Below, piece after piece: positions 42,512-52,985 of a stretch of DNA of 64,000 bases; positions within the stretch are counted from its first letter, which is position 1, and each line of letters begins with the position of its first letter. The stretch lies in NCBI RefSeq assembly GCF_040253585.1, contig NZ_JBELAU010000001.1, positions 186,001-250,000 on the forward strand. Direction: 5' to 3'. A model generated the notes under the pieces. The model was not told the origin of the DNA and did not search any database. It worked only from the letters and a program-made list of their open reading frames with translations. The position numbers were made by a program, and so were the translations under genes. The DNA comes from Emticicia sp040253585 (GTDB taxonomy: Bacteria > Bacteroidota > Bacteroidia > Cytophagales > Spirosomataceae).

Positions 42512-45500
42512 ATGAAAAAAAATCTACTGATTTGTAAGAAAACAAGTAGTTTCTTGCGAGTTACATTTTCACAGTTGGTTCTTCTATTGTTTTTTGTTGG
42601 AGTTTCCTTCGCTCATGATGGTTATTCGCAAGAAATATTGAATAAAAGAATTAGCCTTAAAGCGGAAGTTCAGCCCATAAAAAAGGTTTTGAATGAAATC
42701 GAAAAATCGGCAGATATTAGATTCATTTATAGCTCAAATCTAATAAAAGCAGAGAAAACGGTAAGTATAAAAATGGATAACTCTACTTTGGGCGATGTGT
42801 TGAAAAATCTACTTTCACCGCTTCAATTAGATTATAAGGTAATGGGCAAACAAATTATCCTTAAAAGAATCGAACCAAAGGTAGGACTTATTGAAAATGA
42901 AAACCTGCCAACTGCTCCCATAATTTTAGATAAAACTATCAAGGGCAGTGTAAAAGATGACAAAGGAGAAATGATAGTTGGGGCAAGTATAGCAGTAAAA
43001 GGTACAAATAAAGGTACAACATCTGACATCAACGGGGAATTTAGTATGAGTGTCCCGAACGAAAGTGAATTATTGATTGTCAGCTTTGTAGGCTACGAGT
43101 CGCAAGAAGTGGCAATCGGCAATCGCACCATCTTTGACATTACACTAAAAGCTGATTTAAAACAGCTCGAAGAGGTGGTTGTGGTTGGCTACGGAGAGCA
43201 GAAAAAGAGAGACTTAACAGGTGCTTTGTCTTCAATTCAATCGAAAGATATTGTAAGAGCAAATCCAACATTAGCAGCAAGAGCTATTCAAGGGCAAGTA
43301 GCTGGAGCAACCGTAACAAAATCTGATAACCGCCCAGGGAGTGGTTATAATATCACAATTAGGGGCGAAAATACAATTAATAACTCGACCGCTCCTTTAG
43401 TTGTAATTGATGGTCTGATGGGCGGAGATATTAATAACCTCAATCCTAATGATATTCAAACAATGGATGTGCTAAAAGATGCTTCATCAACGGCTATTTA
43501 CGGAGCAAGAGGGGCAAACGGAGTCATTATTATTACCACAAAAAAAGGTATTTCAGGAAAGCCTCGTGTAAGTTATGATGCTTATGTAGGGATGAAAACC
43601 CCCGCTCATCTACCAAGAATGATGACCGCTCAGGAATTTTACAAATCTACCTATACTGATAGAATTTTGGAAGGTTCAACAGGGGCTACTTTTACAGCTT
43701 CTGAATTAGCAGTTATTAATGGTGGCAAAAGTACTGACTGGGTCGATTTAGTGACACATAATGGCCTACAAATGAGTCAGAATATTAGTGTTTCGGGTGG
43801 AACAGAAAAAACAACATATCGCTTTTCGGGTGGGTATTTAAACGAAGATGGAAACGTAATCAGCACCAATTTCAAGCGTTATAATTTAAATGCGGGGCTT
43901 GATAGTAAACTGGGCGAGCATTTCAAGGTTGGCTTTACTTCTTATGTTACTTACTCTAACCAAAATTTAGGTTCGCAAGAATCGTTGAGAGGTGCTTACC
44001 GTGCAAGACCAACTGGCGTGCCATATTACGCTGATATAGCAAATCCAAGTGAAAATCAGGAAGTAAATGTAGATGGATTGGCTTTTTGGATGGGAATTAA
44101 TGATAAGCAAGTACCAAATCCCTTGAATGACGTTGATCCTACGCAGTCGAAACTGCAAACCACAACGGCCAATATCATGGGCAATACCTATGTCGAATAT
44201 ACGCCTATCAAGGGTTTGAGTATTCGTTCTTCGCTTTCTGCGACTTACGGAAACTCAAGAATTGGAGATTTCAGAGGTTCTTGGACAAAATCGCAAATTG
44301 GGGCAAAACCAAGAGCTCAATATGACAATCGAATCATTGCAAGTTATACGCTTGATAATATCATCAACTATAATTTAGATTTGGGTAAGCACCGAATTAC
44401 TTTAACTGGTTTACAGAGTGCATTTTATCAAAGAAATGAATCATATACGATAGCAGCAAGAGACCTTCCATTTAACTCTGATTGGTATGCTTTAAATACA
44501 GGTTCTATTACTGGCTTTTCGAGTGCATTGGTTGAGCGTTCAATTGCTTCTTATATGGGGCGAGTAAATTATTCGTTCAATGATAAATATTTACTAACCC
44601 TCACAGGTCGTTCGGATGGTGCATCGCAACTGGCGGCTGGCAATAAATGGGCATTTTTTCCATCAGTTGCTTTTGCTTGGCGATTACTTGACGAAAAATT
44701 TCTGCAAAATGTCAAAGTTCTATCTAATTTAAAATTAAGAGTAAGCTACGGAGAAGTAGGAAATTCAACTGTAAATCCATACAGCACACAAGCTGGTTTA
44801 CTGAATACTGGTTATGATTTTGATGGAACTGCCGCTTATGGTTTTGCTCCATCAAACTTAGCCAATAAAGATTTGAGATGGGAACGCAGTAAAGAACTTA
44901 ACTTTGGTTTAGATTTTGGTTTTTTGGGAAACAGAATCGCTGGAACTGTTGAAGTGTATGACCGAAAAACGGTTGATTTAATTCTCAATCAAAAAATTCC
45001 AACTGCTTCGGGTTTTTCGCAGGTAATTTCAAATGTGGGTAAAATTCAGAATAAAGGCGTCGAAGTATTATTAAACACCGTCAATGTGGCAAGACCAAAT
45101 TTTTCATGGAATACCTCGCTTACATTCACGAAAAACAATAATAAACTACTTGAATTATACGGTAACGGACAGTTGGCCGATAAAGGAAACAAACTTTTTG
45201 TGGGTTATCCAATCAGAGCGAATTTCGATTTTGAATTCGATGGAATTTGGCAAACGGCTGATAAAGATTTAGCTACAAAATATAAGCAAGTGCCTGGTTC
45301 GGTAAGAGTGGTTGACCAAAATAATGATGGGCAAATTTCCTCAACCGAAGGAATCGACGATAGAAAGGTCCTGGGAACACAGCTACCTAACTTCTTGATG
45401 GGGCTTACGAATCGTTTCAAATATAAAAACATTGATTTATCGTTTTTTGCATACTATCGCAACGGCACGCAATATTCAAATAATACATTGGCTGGAACAT

Positions 45501-45850
45501 TTGGCGAACTTACTGGAACAAGATATAACCGACTTGCCGAATTAGATTACTGGAGAAGCGACAATCCTTCAAACACTTATTTTGGAGTAGTGGCGGCAAA
45601 TCCGTATCGTAGTGCTATCAATTATCAAGATGCCAGTTTCTTGAGAATTTCTGACATCACTTTGGGTTATACGCTCCCAAAAGGGAAAATGGATGCTTGG
45701 AAATTATCGAATGCCAGAATTTATACACAAGTGTTGAATCCTTTCATATTTACAAAATACGTAGGATTTGACCCAGAATTCAATTCAGCAATTTACCAAG
45801 ACGACGTACCGTCAATGACCGTAAGTGTTGGTCTTAATGTAAGTTTCTAA
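42512..45850 (+). CDS. SusC/RagA-family TonB-dependent transporter with N-terminal STN domain
   Basis: 1112 residues in the outer membrane. After a signal peptide (about 1-38) comes an STN domain (about 48-122: LKAEVQPIKKVLNEIEKSADIRFIYSS), which talks to FecR. A carboxypeptidase-like Ig domain follows (IKGSVKDDKGEMIVGASI, about 145-225), then the TonB-box-like EEVVVVGYGEQ (about 222-232), the plug (SIQSKDIVRANP through VIIITTKKG) and a 22-strand barrel ending SVGLNVSF. Imports oligosaccharides with SusD and TonB energy. The presence of STN explains the sigma/FecR pair. Confidence 0.95.
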   Translation: MKKNLLICKKTSSFLRVTFSQLVLLLFFVGVSFAHDGYSQEILNKRISLKAEVQPIKKVLNEIEKSADIRFIYSSNLIKAEKTVSIKMDNSTLGDVLKNLLSPLQLDYKVMGKQIILKRIEPKVGLIENENLPTAPIILDKTIKGSVKDDKGEMIVGASIAVKGTNKGTTSDINGEFSMSVPNESELLIVSFVGYESQEVAIGNRTIFDITLKADLKQLEEVVVVGYGEQKKRDLTGALSSIQSKDIVRANPTLAARAIQGQVAGATVTKSDNRPGSGYNITIRGENTINNSTAPLVVIDGLMGGDINNLNPNDIQTMDVLKDASSTAIYGARGANGVIIITTKKGISGKPRVSYDAYVGMKTPAHLPRMMTAQEFYKSTYTDRILEGSTGATFTASELAVINGGKSTDWVDLVTHNGLQMSQNISVSGGTEKTTYRFSGGYLNEDGNVISTNFKRYNLNAGLDSKLGEHFKVGFTSYVTYSNQNLGSQESLRGAYRARPTGVPYYADIANPSENQEVNVDGLAFWMGINDKQVPNPLNDVDPTQSKLQTTTANIMGNTYVEYTPIKGLSIRSSLSATYGNSRIGDFRGSWTKSQIGAKPRAQYDNRIIASYTLDNIINYNLDLGKHRITLTGLQSAFYQRNESYTIAARDLPFNSDWYALNTGSITGFSSALVERSIASYMGRVNYSFNDKYLLTLTGRSDGASQLAAGNKWAFFPSVAFAWRLLDEKFLQNVKVLSNLKLRVSYGEVGNSTVNPYSTQAGLLNTGYDFDGTAAYGFAPSNLANKDLRWERSKELNFGLDFGFLGNRIAGTVEVYDRKTVDLILNQKIPTASGFSQVISNVGKIQNKGVEVLLNTVNVARPNFSWNTSLTFTKNNNKLLELYGNGQLADKGNKLFVGYPIRANFDFEFDGIWQTADKDLATKYKQVPGSVRVVDQNNDGQISSTEGIDDRKVLGTQLPNFLMGLTNRFKYKNIDLSFFAYYRNGTQYSNNTLAGTFGELTGTRYNRLAELDYWRSDNPSNTYFGVVAANPYRSAINYQDASFLRISDITLGYTLPKGKMDAWKLSNARIYTQVLNPFIFTKYVGFDPEFNSAIYQDDVPSMTVSVGLNVSF

Positions 45851-45871
45851 TACCCTAAAATTGACAAAAAA

Positions 45872-47734
45872 ATGAAATCAATAATATTCAAACGATATAA
45901 TTTTTGGCTGGTTACAAGTTTATTTCTTGTCTTAACTGGCTGTAAAGATAAGTTTTTGGACGAAATCCCAAAATCGACCCTAACAACTGACGTATATTAT
46001 CAAACGGAAGCAGGTTTTGAAGATTTGGTTCGTTCGTGTTATCCTTTATTGAGAAATATTCATCAAAACAGAGTTTTGGTACTTAATGGAACCGATGTAT
46101 TTTCAGCTCAGGGTGGTTGGAATCCTTCGGCGGTCAATGGCAAAGAAAATCCACCAAGTTTATATGATGTATATGACGCCCGATTTAATGCAACTTTACC
46201 CGAAATACAAAGTTTGTGGCAATTATTGTACGCCGAAATTGCACGAACAAATACCGTAGTTTCTCGTGCAGGTGATATAACAACAATGACAGCGGCACTA
46301 AAAGATACAAGGGTTTCAGAAGCAAAATTTTTGAGAGCATTATGCTTATTTTATGCGGTTCAACAATGGGGCGATATTCCGATGCCATTGGCTGAAGTAA
46401 CTACACCCAAAAAAGATTTTCCTCGTGTGCCTGCGGCCGATGTTTACAAACAAATCATTGCCGATTTGCTTGATTGTGAGGCAAAATTACCTGCTGTTGC
46501 CTCAAATTATGGTCGTATTACCAAAGGTGCTGCTCAGTTTTTGTTGTCTCGTGTATATTTGACAAGAGGCTGGAATTATAACAATTCGCTTGGTGGAACA
46601 AACGCTGATTTTGATTCGGCTCTAATTTATGCCGACAAAATAATTGATACATATCCGTTGGCCGCAAATTACAGTGATTTATTTCCGAAGCGTTCAAATA
46701 ATCCTTTGACGCAATATACAGGTGCTCAAAACGATAAAAATGCCGAAATCATTTTTGCCGTACAGTATAATTCTGATGTTTTAACTAATAAAACTGACCC
46801 TGCTTTCACACAAGATGTAGCAGGAGGAAATGATTTACACTCAAAATTTGGCCCAAGTGGTGAAGGTTTTGTGGGAAGCAAAGGCAGAACGAGTGATTAT
46901 AATCGTTGTCTCGGTATTCATCAAATCAATACTGCGACCTATCGCTTTTTCGACCCCGATAACGATACTCGCTATGCTCATAATTTTGTACATGTGGGCT
47001 ATGCACTTGCGGCTGTGAAAGATTATAAACCGCTACCATTAAGCAATGCCAATTTGAAAGTAAATTTTGCAGTTGGTGATACTGTTTTGGTTTGTCGACC
47101 TTGGAATAAACCAGCTACAACATTGGCTGAAAGAGGAATTGACTTAGGGGGAAAGAAAAACTACGCTGTCGTGAATACTGACGAGTATGGTGGTGGTTAT
47201 CCGATTGATAATTCTGGATTTAATATTCAAGCTCCTTTGATGTGGAAGTTTTGGCAGCCAGGTATTCCTTATGGCGATGCTTTCGGAACTTTCAATGAGT
47301 GTGTTTTTCGTTCGGCCGAAGCCTACCTGATTGCAGCCGAAGCGATTGTCAAAGGTGCTAAAGGTGGAAAACTGGGCGGTGCTGAAGTTTACTACAACCG
47401 AATTCTTGACCGTGCTTTAGGTACAAAAAAAGGAATAGACCCAAAACGTGCGGCAGCTCCCGAAAACCAAAAATCTCTCGAAACAACTTCGTACCGAGCT
47501 ACTGCATCGAATATTTCAGTTGATATGATTTTGGATGAAAGAACCCGAGAGTTTATGGGTGAGTATAGCCGTTGGTTCGATTTGAAAAGAACTGGAAAAT
47601 TGGTTGAGCGAGTGAAAAAATACAACCCTTGGGTAAAAGGACAATCAATTGCCGATAAGCATTATTTACGACCAATTCCACAAAGTGAAATTGATTTATC
47701 ATTCCCTGCAATGAAGCAAAATGAAGGTTATTAA
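45872..47734 (+). CDS. SusD/RagB-family glycan-binding lipoprotein
   Basis: 620 residues. Lipobox LTGC (C24), then KDKFLDEIPKSTLTTDVYYQTEAGFEDL, the usual SusD start. TPR-like helices include SEAKFLRALCLFYAVQQWGDIP and KGAAQFLLSRVYLTRGW; the C-terminal block DMILDERTREFMGEYSRWFDLKRTGKL is typical of the family. It forms the lid of the SusC transporter, catching oligosaccharides at the surface. It starts 21 bases after SusC. Specificity cannot be read from sequence. Confidence 0.95.
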   Translation: MKSIIFKRYNFWLVTSLFLVLTGCKDKFLDEIPKSTLTTDVYYQTEAGFEDLVRSCYPLLRNIHQNRVLVLNGTDVFSAQGGWNPSAVNGKENPPSLYDVYDARFNATLPEIQSLWQLLYAEIARTNTVVSRAGDITTMTAALKDTRVSEAKFLRALCLFYAVQQWGDIPMPLAEVTTPKKDFPRVPAADVYKQIIADLLDCEAKLPAVASNYGRITKGAAQFLLSRVYLTRGWNYNNSLGGTNADFDSALIYADKIIDTYPLAANYSDLFPKRSNNPLTQYTGAQNDKNAEIIFAVQYNSDVLTNKTDPAFTQDVAGGNDLHSKFGPSGEGFVGSKGRTSDYNRCLGIHQINTATYRFFDPDNDTRYAHNFVHVGYALAAVKDYKPLPLSNANLKVNFAVGDTVLVCRPWNKPATTLAERGIDLGGKKNYAVVNTDEYGGGYPIDNSGFNIQAPLMWKFWQPGIPYGDAFGTFNECVFRSAEAYLIAAEAIVKGAKGGKLGGAEVYYNRILDRALGTKKGIDPKRAAAPENQKSLETTSYRATASNISVDMILDERTREFMGEYSRWFDLKRTGKLVERVKKYNPWVKGQSIADKHYLRPIPQSEIDLSFPAMKQNEGY

Positions 47735-47830
47735 TTAGAGTAAGATTTGTTAATAAACATAAGGCTGAAAAGAGAGGAAGAATTTTTTTCTTCTCTTTTT
47801 TTTACTAAAACCATTATTTTAACCCTAACT

Positions 47831-49207
47831 ATGAAAAAAAATATAATATCAATCCTAACCACTATTTTACTTCTTTGCTGTTTTTCATTTACTCAAGCCC
47901 AATGGAAAGACCTTTTCAATGGTACAGATTTTAAAGGCTGGACAAAAAAGAATGGCAATGCCGAATACAAGGTTGTCAACAAAACCATTGTTGGTCTTTC
48001 GCAACTCAATACACCCAATTCATTTTTATGTACAGATGAAACATACGGTGATTTTGTGTTAGAATTGGAAGTGAAAGTTGATATTGGCTTAAACTCAGGT
48101 ATTCAAATCAGAAGCATTAGTGACCCAACTATTCAAGCGGGTAAAGTTCATGGTTATCAGGTTGAAATTGACCCTGGCGACCGAGCTTGGAGTGGTGGAA
48201 TCTTCGACGAAGGACGCAACGGCTGGTTATACCCTTTATCTGTAAATCAGAAAGGCAGAAAAGCATTCCGAAACGGGCAATGGAATAAATATCATATCGA
48301 AGCCATTGGAAATAGTATCAAAACTTGGATAAATGGAGTTCCCTGTGCTAATCTTTTAGACACTCAAACCGCTCGTGGGTTCATTGCATTACAAGTACAC
48401 CAAATCAAACGAGAAGAACAAGTAGGCTTTTCTGTTCAATGGAAAAATATCAGAATCGCTAGTGAAAATCTACAAGATGTTGTCTGGAAAGGCGGGGAAG
48501 AAGCTCCAGAAGTAAGCTATTTGGTGAATAAATTGTCTGAAAATGAAATCAGAAAAGGCTGGCGTTTACTTTGGGATGGAAAAACTACCGAAGGCTGGCG
48601 TTTGGCAAATTATGATAAATTTCCAACAGTCGGCTGGGCAATTCAAGATGGGGTTTTGAAGGTTTTAGGTACAAAAAAAGATACTTTAGTAAAAAGTGGC
48701 GACATTATCACCGACAAAGAGTTTTCAAATTTTGAACTCGAAATGGATTTTAAACTCACCACAGGAGCAAATAGTGGGATAAAATATTTTGTCGTAGAAG
48801 ACCGTAAGAAAAAAGCAGGCACAGGATTAGGCCCCGAGTTTCAGATTTTAGATGATAAAGTACATCCTGATGCAAAAGCGGGTGTGAATGGTAACCGAAC
48901 AACTGGTTCACTCTATGATTTAATCACGGCCGAAAATTTATCAGAAGGCAATTTGGATAAACGTATGAATCAGCCTGGGAAATGGAATAAATTACGCATT
49001 GTCTCAAAAGATGGACATATTGAGCATTGGTTAAATAACCTTAAAATGGTTGAATATGACCGTCATTCGCAGATTTTCCGTAATTTAATTGCCAAAAGCA
49101 AATACAGTACCTACCAAAACTTTGCTCAAGCCATTTCGGGACATATTCTTTTACAAGACCACGGCGATGAGGTGCATTTCAGAAGTATAAAAATCAGAGA
49201 GTTTTAA
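47831..49207 (+). CDS. Secreted DUF1080 protein with two copies of the domain (3-keto-disaccharide hydrolase type)
   Basis: 458 residues from ATG 47831, opening a signal peptide (1-21, ending TQA). Two DUF1080 domains stand in tandem: LFNGTDFKGWTKKNG (about 26-215) and LLWDGKTTEGWRLANY (about 245-458). Each shows the NSGIQIRS or NSGIKYFV motif and GYQVEID or GPEFQILDD. The family is concanavalin-like; studied members cleave 3-keto-glycosides or act on disaccharides. Its place right after SusD indicates action on the imported or cell-surface sugar. Confidence 0.87.
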   Translation: MKKNIISILTTILLLCCFSFTQAQWKDLFNGTDFKGWTKKNGNAEYKVVNKTIVGLSQLNTPNSFLCTDETYGDFVLELEVKVDIGLNSGIQIRSISDPTIQAGKVHGYQVEIDPGDRAWSGGIFDEGRNGWLYPLSVNQKGRKAFRNGQWNKYHIEAIGNSIKTWINGVPCANLLDTQTARGFIALQVHQIKREEQVGFSVQWKNIRIASENLQDVVWKGGEEAPEVSYLVNKLSENEIRKGWRLLWDGKTTEGWRLANYDKFPTVGWAIQDGVLKVLGTKKDTLVKSGDIITDKEFSNFELEMDFKLTTGANSGIKYFVVEDRKKKAGTGLGPEFQILDDKVHPDAKAGVNGNRTTGSLYDLITAENLSEGNLDKRMNQPGKWNKLRIVSKDGHIEHWLNNLKMVEYDRHSQIFRNLIAKSKYSTYQNFAQAISGHILLQDHGDEVHFRSIKIREF

Positions 49208-49239
49208 AAGCCATTCAACCCTAACCAATTACAACCACT

Positions 49240-50949
49240 ATGAATAGAAGAAATTTTGTGACAATGGGAGCAAGCTCTCTTTGTGCAATTCCAATGCTTG
49301 GATTTAGTGTTTTTGAAAAAAGAAATAGTGCCGAAAAACCAGCTTGGGTAGTTGAATGGATAAAAATACACGACCAACAATTGCCCAATTTTAAGAAACT
49401 AAAAGTTACTGACCCAAAGCATAGGTATGTAGGCGGCTACACTGACGATGTTGAAATTTCGAACCCACATACAACCAGCGGCTTTATTGCAAAGGCTTGT
49501 ATGCTCATCTCATGCCCAGAATCTTCGTTTTATCAATCAAGTGAAGTTTTAAAAGATGTTGAAGCCGCTGCAAAAGCTATGCTCAAATTTCAGCATAGCG
49601 ATGGTACTATTGATTTATTAGCAACTAATTTTCACTCAACTCCCGATACTGCTTTCGTACTGGAAAATATTGTTCCTGCCTACAAATTTCTGAAACAATC
49701 AAACACAAAAGGCTCGGAAAGTACGCTTGAATTATTGCAGAAATTTTTGAAAAATGCAGGAGAAGGGCTCATCGTTGGTGGAATTCATACACCCAATCAC
49801 CGCTGGGTTGTGTCAGCTGCGTTAACAAAATTAAATGAGCTTTTTCCTGACAAACGGTACCTCAATCGTATTGATCAGTGGCTCGCCGAACATATTGACC
49901 TCGACCCAGACGGACAATACACCGAAAAAAGTACCAATAGCTATTCACCTATTGTTAATCGCTCGTTGATAATCATGGCAAAAGGCTTAAATAAACCAGA
50001 ATTACTGGAGCCTGTGTTAAAGAACCTCGAAATGACTTTGTTTTATGTTCACCCGAACGGCGAGGTTGTAACGGAAGCATCGAACCGACAAGACAAAGGC
50101 ACGATTGGCAATATGTCGAAATATTATTACTGTTATCGTTTCATGGCATTGCAGAAAAACAATGGAGAAATGGCTGCAATGGCTCGGCAAATTGAGAAAA
50201 CCAGCTCCAAAGAGCAATTGGCGGGCTACCTTGATTATTTTTTAGAAGACCCAACGCTTTGGAAAGATTTGCCCGCCGATAAACCCTTGCCGACCAGTTA
50301 TGCAAAGGCGTTTCCCTATTCGGGCGTAGTGCGTATCCGACGTAGTAATTGGGACAGCACCCTTTTATCAAATAATACGAGTTGGCTTACTTTTCATAAA
50401 GGAAATGCAGTTTTGCAAGCAATGCGAGTAGCAAGTTCTTTTTTTGGAAAGGGACAATTTCAGTCAGAAAAAATTGAGCAGCGAGGCAATACTTGGGTTT
50501 TGACAAAATCGCTCGAAGGGCCTTATTATCAACCACTTGAAAAAGATAAAATCTCTCCAGATGGTGATTTAGACAAAATGCCAAGAACTTTAAGAAAACA
50601 AAGTGAAGTACAGAAGCTCGAAACCATTGTAAAAATCAAAGAAGCTAATAATGGTCTTGAGGTCGAAATCAACATGAGCGGCACAGAAGGTGTTCCTGTT
50701 ACGCTTGAATTAATATTTAGGGCAGGAGGAGAGTTTTCGGGTGTTTCAAAACTTCCAGCAAAAGAAAATGCGTATCTTTTTTCGGGTGAAAAAGGCACTT
50801 ACACTGTCAATGGCGATACGATTAATTTTAGTTCAGGGACAATCGAACATAAAAACGTACAATTAAGAGGAGCATTACCAGCAATGGATGCTCCAACGGT
50901 CTATCTGACAGGCTTTACGCCATTCAAACACACAATAAAACTCTCTTGA
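49240..50949 (+). CDS. Exported protein of unrecognised family, alpha/alpha-toroid-like
   Basis: 569 residues. The leader MNRRNFVTMGASSLCAIPM looks Tat-like (RRNF). The first 330 residues are mostly helical with the motifs GGYTDDVEIS, GIHTPNHRWVVSAAL, ENIVPAYKFL, DGQYTEKSTNSYSPIVNRSLI and NRQDKGTIGNMSKYYYCYR. The second half is beta-rich (WNSTLLSNNTSWLTF and VPVTLELIFRAGGEFSG). Helical toroid plus beta-sandwich is the plan of many polysaccharide lyases and heparinase-like enzymes; His, Asn and Tyr in those motifs would be the catalytic candidates. Family membership is not known to me, so a polysaccharide lyase-like or hydrolase role is inference from the locus. Confidence 0.6.
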   Translation: MNRRNFVTMGASSLCAIPMLGFSVFEKRNSAEKPAWVVEWIKIHDQQLPNFKKLKVTDPKHRYVGGYTDDVEISNPHTTSGFIAKACMLISCPESSFYQSSEVLKDVEAAAKAMLKFQHSDGTIDLLATNFHSTPDTAFVLENIVPAYKFLKQSNTKGSESTLELLQKFLKNAGEGLIVGGIHTPNHRWVVSAALTKLNELFPDKRYLNRIDQWLAEHIDLDPDGQYTEKSTNSYSPIVNRSLIIMAKGLNKPELLEPVLKNLEMTLFYVHPNGEVVTEASNRQDKGTIGNMSKYYYCYRFMALQKNNGEMAAMARQIEKTSSKEQLAGYLDYFLEDPTLWKDLPADKPLPTSYAKAFPYSGVVRIRRSNWDSTLLSNNTSWLTFHKGNAVLQAMRVASSFFGKGQFQSEKIEQRGNTWVLTKSLEGPYYQPLEKDKISPDGDLDKMPRTLRKQSEVQKLETIVKIKEANNGLEVEINMSGTEGVPVTLELIFRAGGEFSGVSKLPAKENAYLFSGEKGTYTVNGDTINFSSGTIEHKNVQLRGALPAMDAPTVYLTGFTPFKHTIKLS

Positions 50950-50962
50950 TTTTTTGCTCAAA

Positions 50963-52966
50963 ATGAACAAAATATATCCATTATTTCTACTATATTTTTG
51001 CTTAAACATCAGCAGTTTTGCACAAAAAAACAAGCAAATTTGGCTGGATGATTTAGGGATAAAATCATTTTCAGAAGGTATCCCTGCGGTTTTACCAAAA
51101 ACTAATGCAGGCGGAGACTCGATTCGGATGAACGGAAAATATTTCAAACACGGTGTTGGCGTAAGTTCAACGAGTGTTTTATCATTTTTCTTAGATGGTC
51201 ACGCCACTGAATTTTCGGCCATTGTTGGAGTCGACGACAAAGGCGTAAAAGATTTACCACTCAAATTTTATGTCATTGGCGATAGAAAGATATTATTTGA
51301 AAGTGGAGAAATGAAACTCGGCGACGAACCAATACCCGTAAAAGTTAATTTGGAGGGCATTAAACGCTTAGGGCTTTTGGTAATAATCGAAGAAAAAGGG
51401 TTTAATCGGTCATATTCTAATTGGGCAAATGCTCAGTTTGTAATGAAAGATGATTTTATTCCTCAAACTATGCCAAATTCCGATGAAAAATACATTTTAA
51501 CACCTAAACCCGATAAAAAACCTAAGATTAATTCACCAAAACTTTTCGGAGCAAGACCCAACAATCCTTTTCTTTATACAATTGCCGCTACTGGTCAACG
51601 ACCGATGAGTTTTTCAGCAAAAAATCTACCTAAAGGCCTATCAGTTGACACCAAAACTGGCATTGTTGCTGGAAAAGTCGTTCAAAAAGGTACTTACTTA
51701 GCAACGCTGAAAGCAAAAAATGAACTTGGAGAAACCACGAAAATCTTAAAAATTATCATTGGCGATACCATTGCTCTCACGCCACCAATCGGCTGGAATG
51801 GTTGGAATTCTTGGGCAAGAAATATTGACCAAGAAAAAGTAATCGCCTCGGCCGATGCAATGGTAAAAATGGGCTTGAACCAACATGGGTGGACATATAT
51901 TAATATTGACGATGCTTGGCAGGGACAACGTGGTGGACAATTTAATGCCATTCAGCCTAACGAAAAGTTTCCAAAATTTACTGAAATGATTGATTATGTG
52001 CATAGTTTGGGCTTAAAAATAGGAGTCTATTCTACGCCAATGATTACGAGCTATGCAGGCTATATTGGTGGTTCGTCAGATTTTGAAAATGGAAAAATTA
52101 CCGATTCTATCAAAAATAATAAACGTGCATTTCGCTATGTGGGCAAATATACATTTGAAGAAAACGATGCTAAACAAATGGCAGCTTGGGGCATTGATTA
52201 TCTGAAATATGATTGGCGGATTGAAGTTCCTTCGGCTGAGCGAATGTCGATAGCCTTGAAAAATGCTGGACGAGACATTGTGTATAGTATTTCTAATTCT
52301 GCTCCTTTTAATAATGCCAAAGATTGGGCAAAATTAACCAATACATTTCGCACAGGCCCTGATATTCGAGATTCTTGGTTGAGTCTTTATGTATCTGCTT
52401 TTACACTTGACAAATGGAGTCCTTATGGCGGGCATGGGCATTGGCTTGACCCCGATATGATGATTTTAGGAAATGTTACCACAGGTACAAGTTTGCATCC
52501 AACTCGACTTACACCCGACGAACAATATAGCCACGTAAGCTTATTTAGCTTATTATCAGCACCTTTACTCATTGGATGCCCGATTGAGCAATTAGATGAT
52601 TTTACCCTCAATTTATTGACAAACGATGAAATAATCGAAATTAATCAAGACCCACTCGGAAAATCAGCAAGGCTTTTATCGGAAGAAGATGGTGTTCAGA
52701 TTTGGGCAAAACCATTAGAAGATGGCTCGTATGCCGTTGGATTATTTAATGTAGCTGATTTTGGAAAAACTCCTGAAACCTACTTTCGCTGGGGTGATGA
52801 AAAATCGAAAACTTTTACCTTCGATTTCAGTAAAATTAACTTGAAAGGAAAATATCAATTGAGAGATGTTTGGCAACAAAAAGATCTTGGTTCTTTTAAC
52901 AATTCATTTAAAACAGACATTCGTCATCATGGTGTTTTGATGCTGCGGATGTACCCAAAAAAATAA
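50963..52966 (+). CDS. GH27-like alpha-galactosidase with NPCBM and Ig-like domains
   Basis: 667 residues from ATG 50963, signal peptide 1-19. An NPCBM-type module lies near 20-165 (KYFKHGVGVSSTSVLSFFLDG), an Ig-like module near 185-270 (NLPKGLSVDTKTGIVAGKV), then the catalytic barrel from TPPIGWNGWNSWARNIDQE. YLKYDW (Asp about 416) gives the nucleophile and DIRDSW (Asp about 470) the acid/base, both as in GH27. WTYINIDDAWQG and IGVYSTP are also family marks. It should release terminal alpha-galactose (or alpha-N-acetylgalactosamine) from the PUL substrate. Confidence 0.92.
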   Translation: MNKIYPLFLLYFCLNISSFAQKNKQIWLDDLGIKSFSEGIPAVLPKTNAGGDSIRMNGKYFKHGVGVSSTSVLSFFLDGHATEFSAIVGVDDKGVKDLPLKFYVIGDRKILFESGEMKLGDEPIPVKVNLEGIKRLGLLVIIEEKGFNRSYSNWANAQFVMKDDFIPQTMPNSDEKYILTPKPDKKPKINSPKLFGARPNNPFLYTIAATGQRPMSFSAKNLPKGLSVDTKTGIVAGKVVQKGTYLATLKAKNELGETTKILKIIIGDTIALTPPIGWNGWNSWARNIDQEKVIASADAMVKMGLNQHGWTYINIDDAWQGQRGGQFNAIQPNEKFPKFTEMIDYVHSLGLKIGVYSTPMITSYAGYIGGSSDFENGKITDSIKNNKRAFRYVGKYTFEENDAKQMAAWGIDYLKYDWRIEVPSAERMSIALKNAGRDIVYSISNSAPFNNAKDWAKLTNTFRTGPDIRDSWLSLYVSAFTLDKWSPYGGHGHWLDPDMMILGNVTTGTSLHPTRLTPDEQYSHVSLFSLLSAPLLIGCPIEQLDDFTLNLLTNDEIIEINQDPLGKSARLLSEEDGVQIWAKPLEDGSYAVGLFNVADFGKTPETYFRWGDEKSKTFTFDFSKINLKGKYQLRDVWQQKDLGSFNNSFKTDIRHHGVLMLRMYPKK

Positions 52967-52985
52967 TTTTAAAATTTTGATAGTC

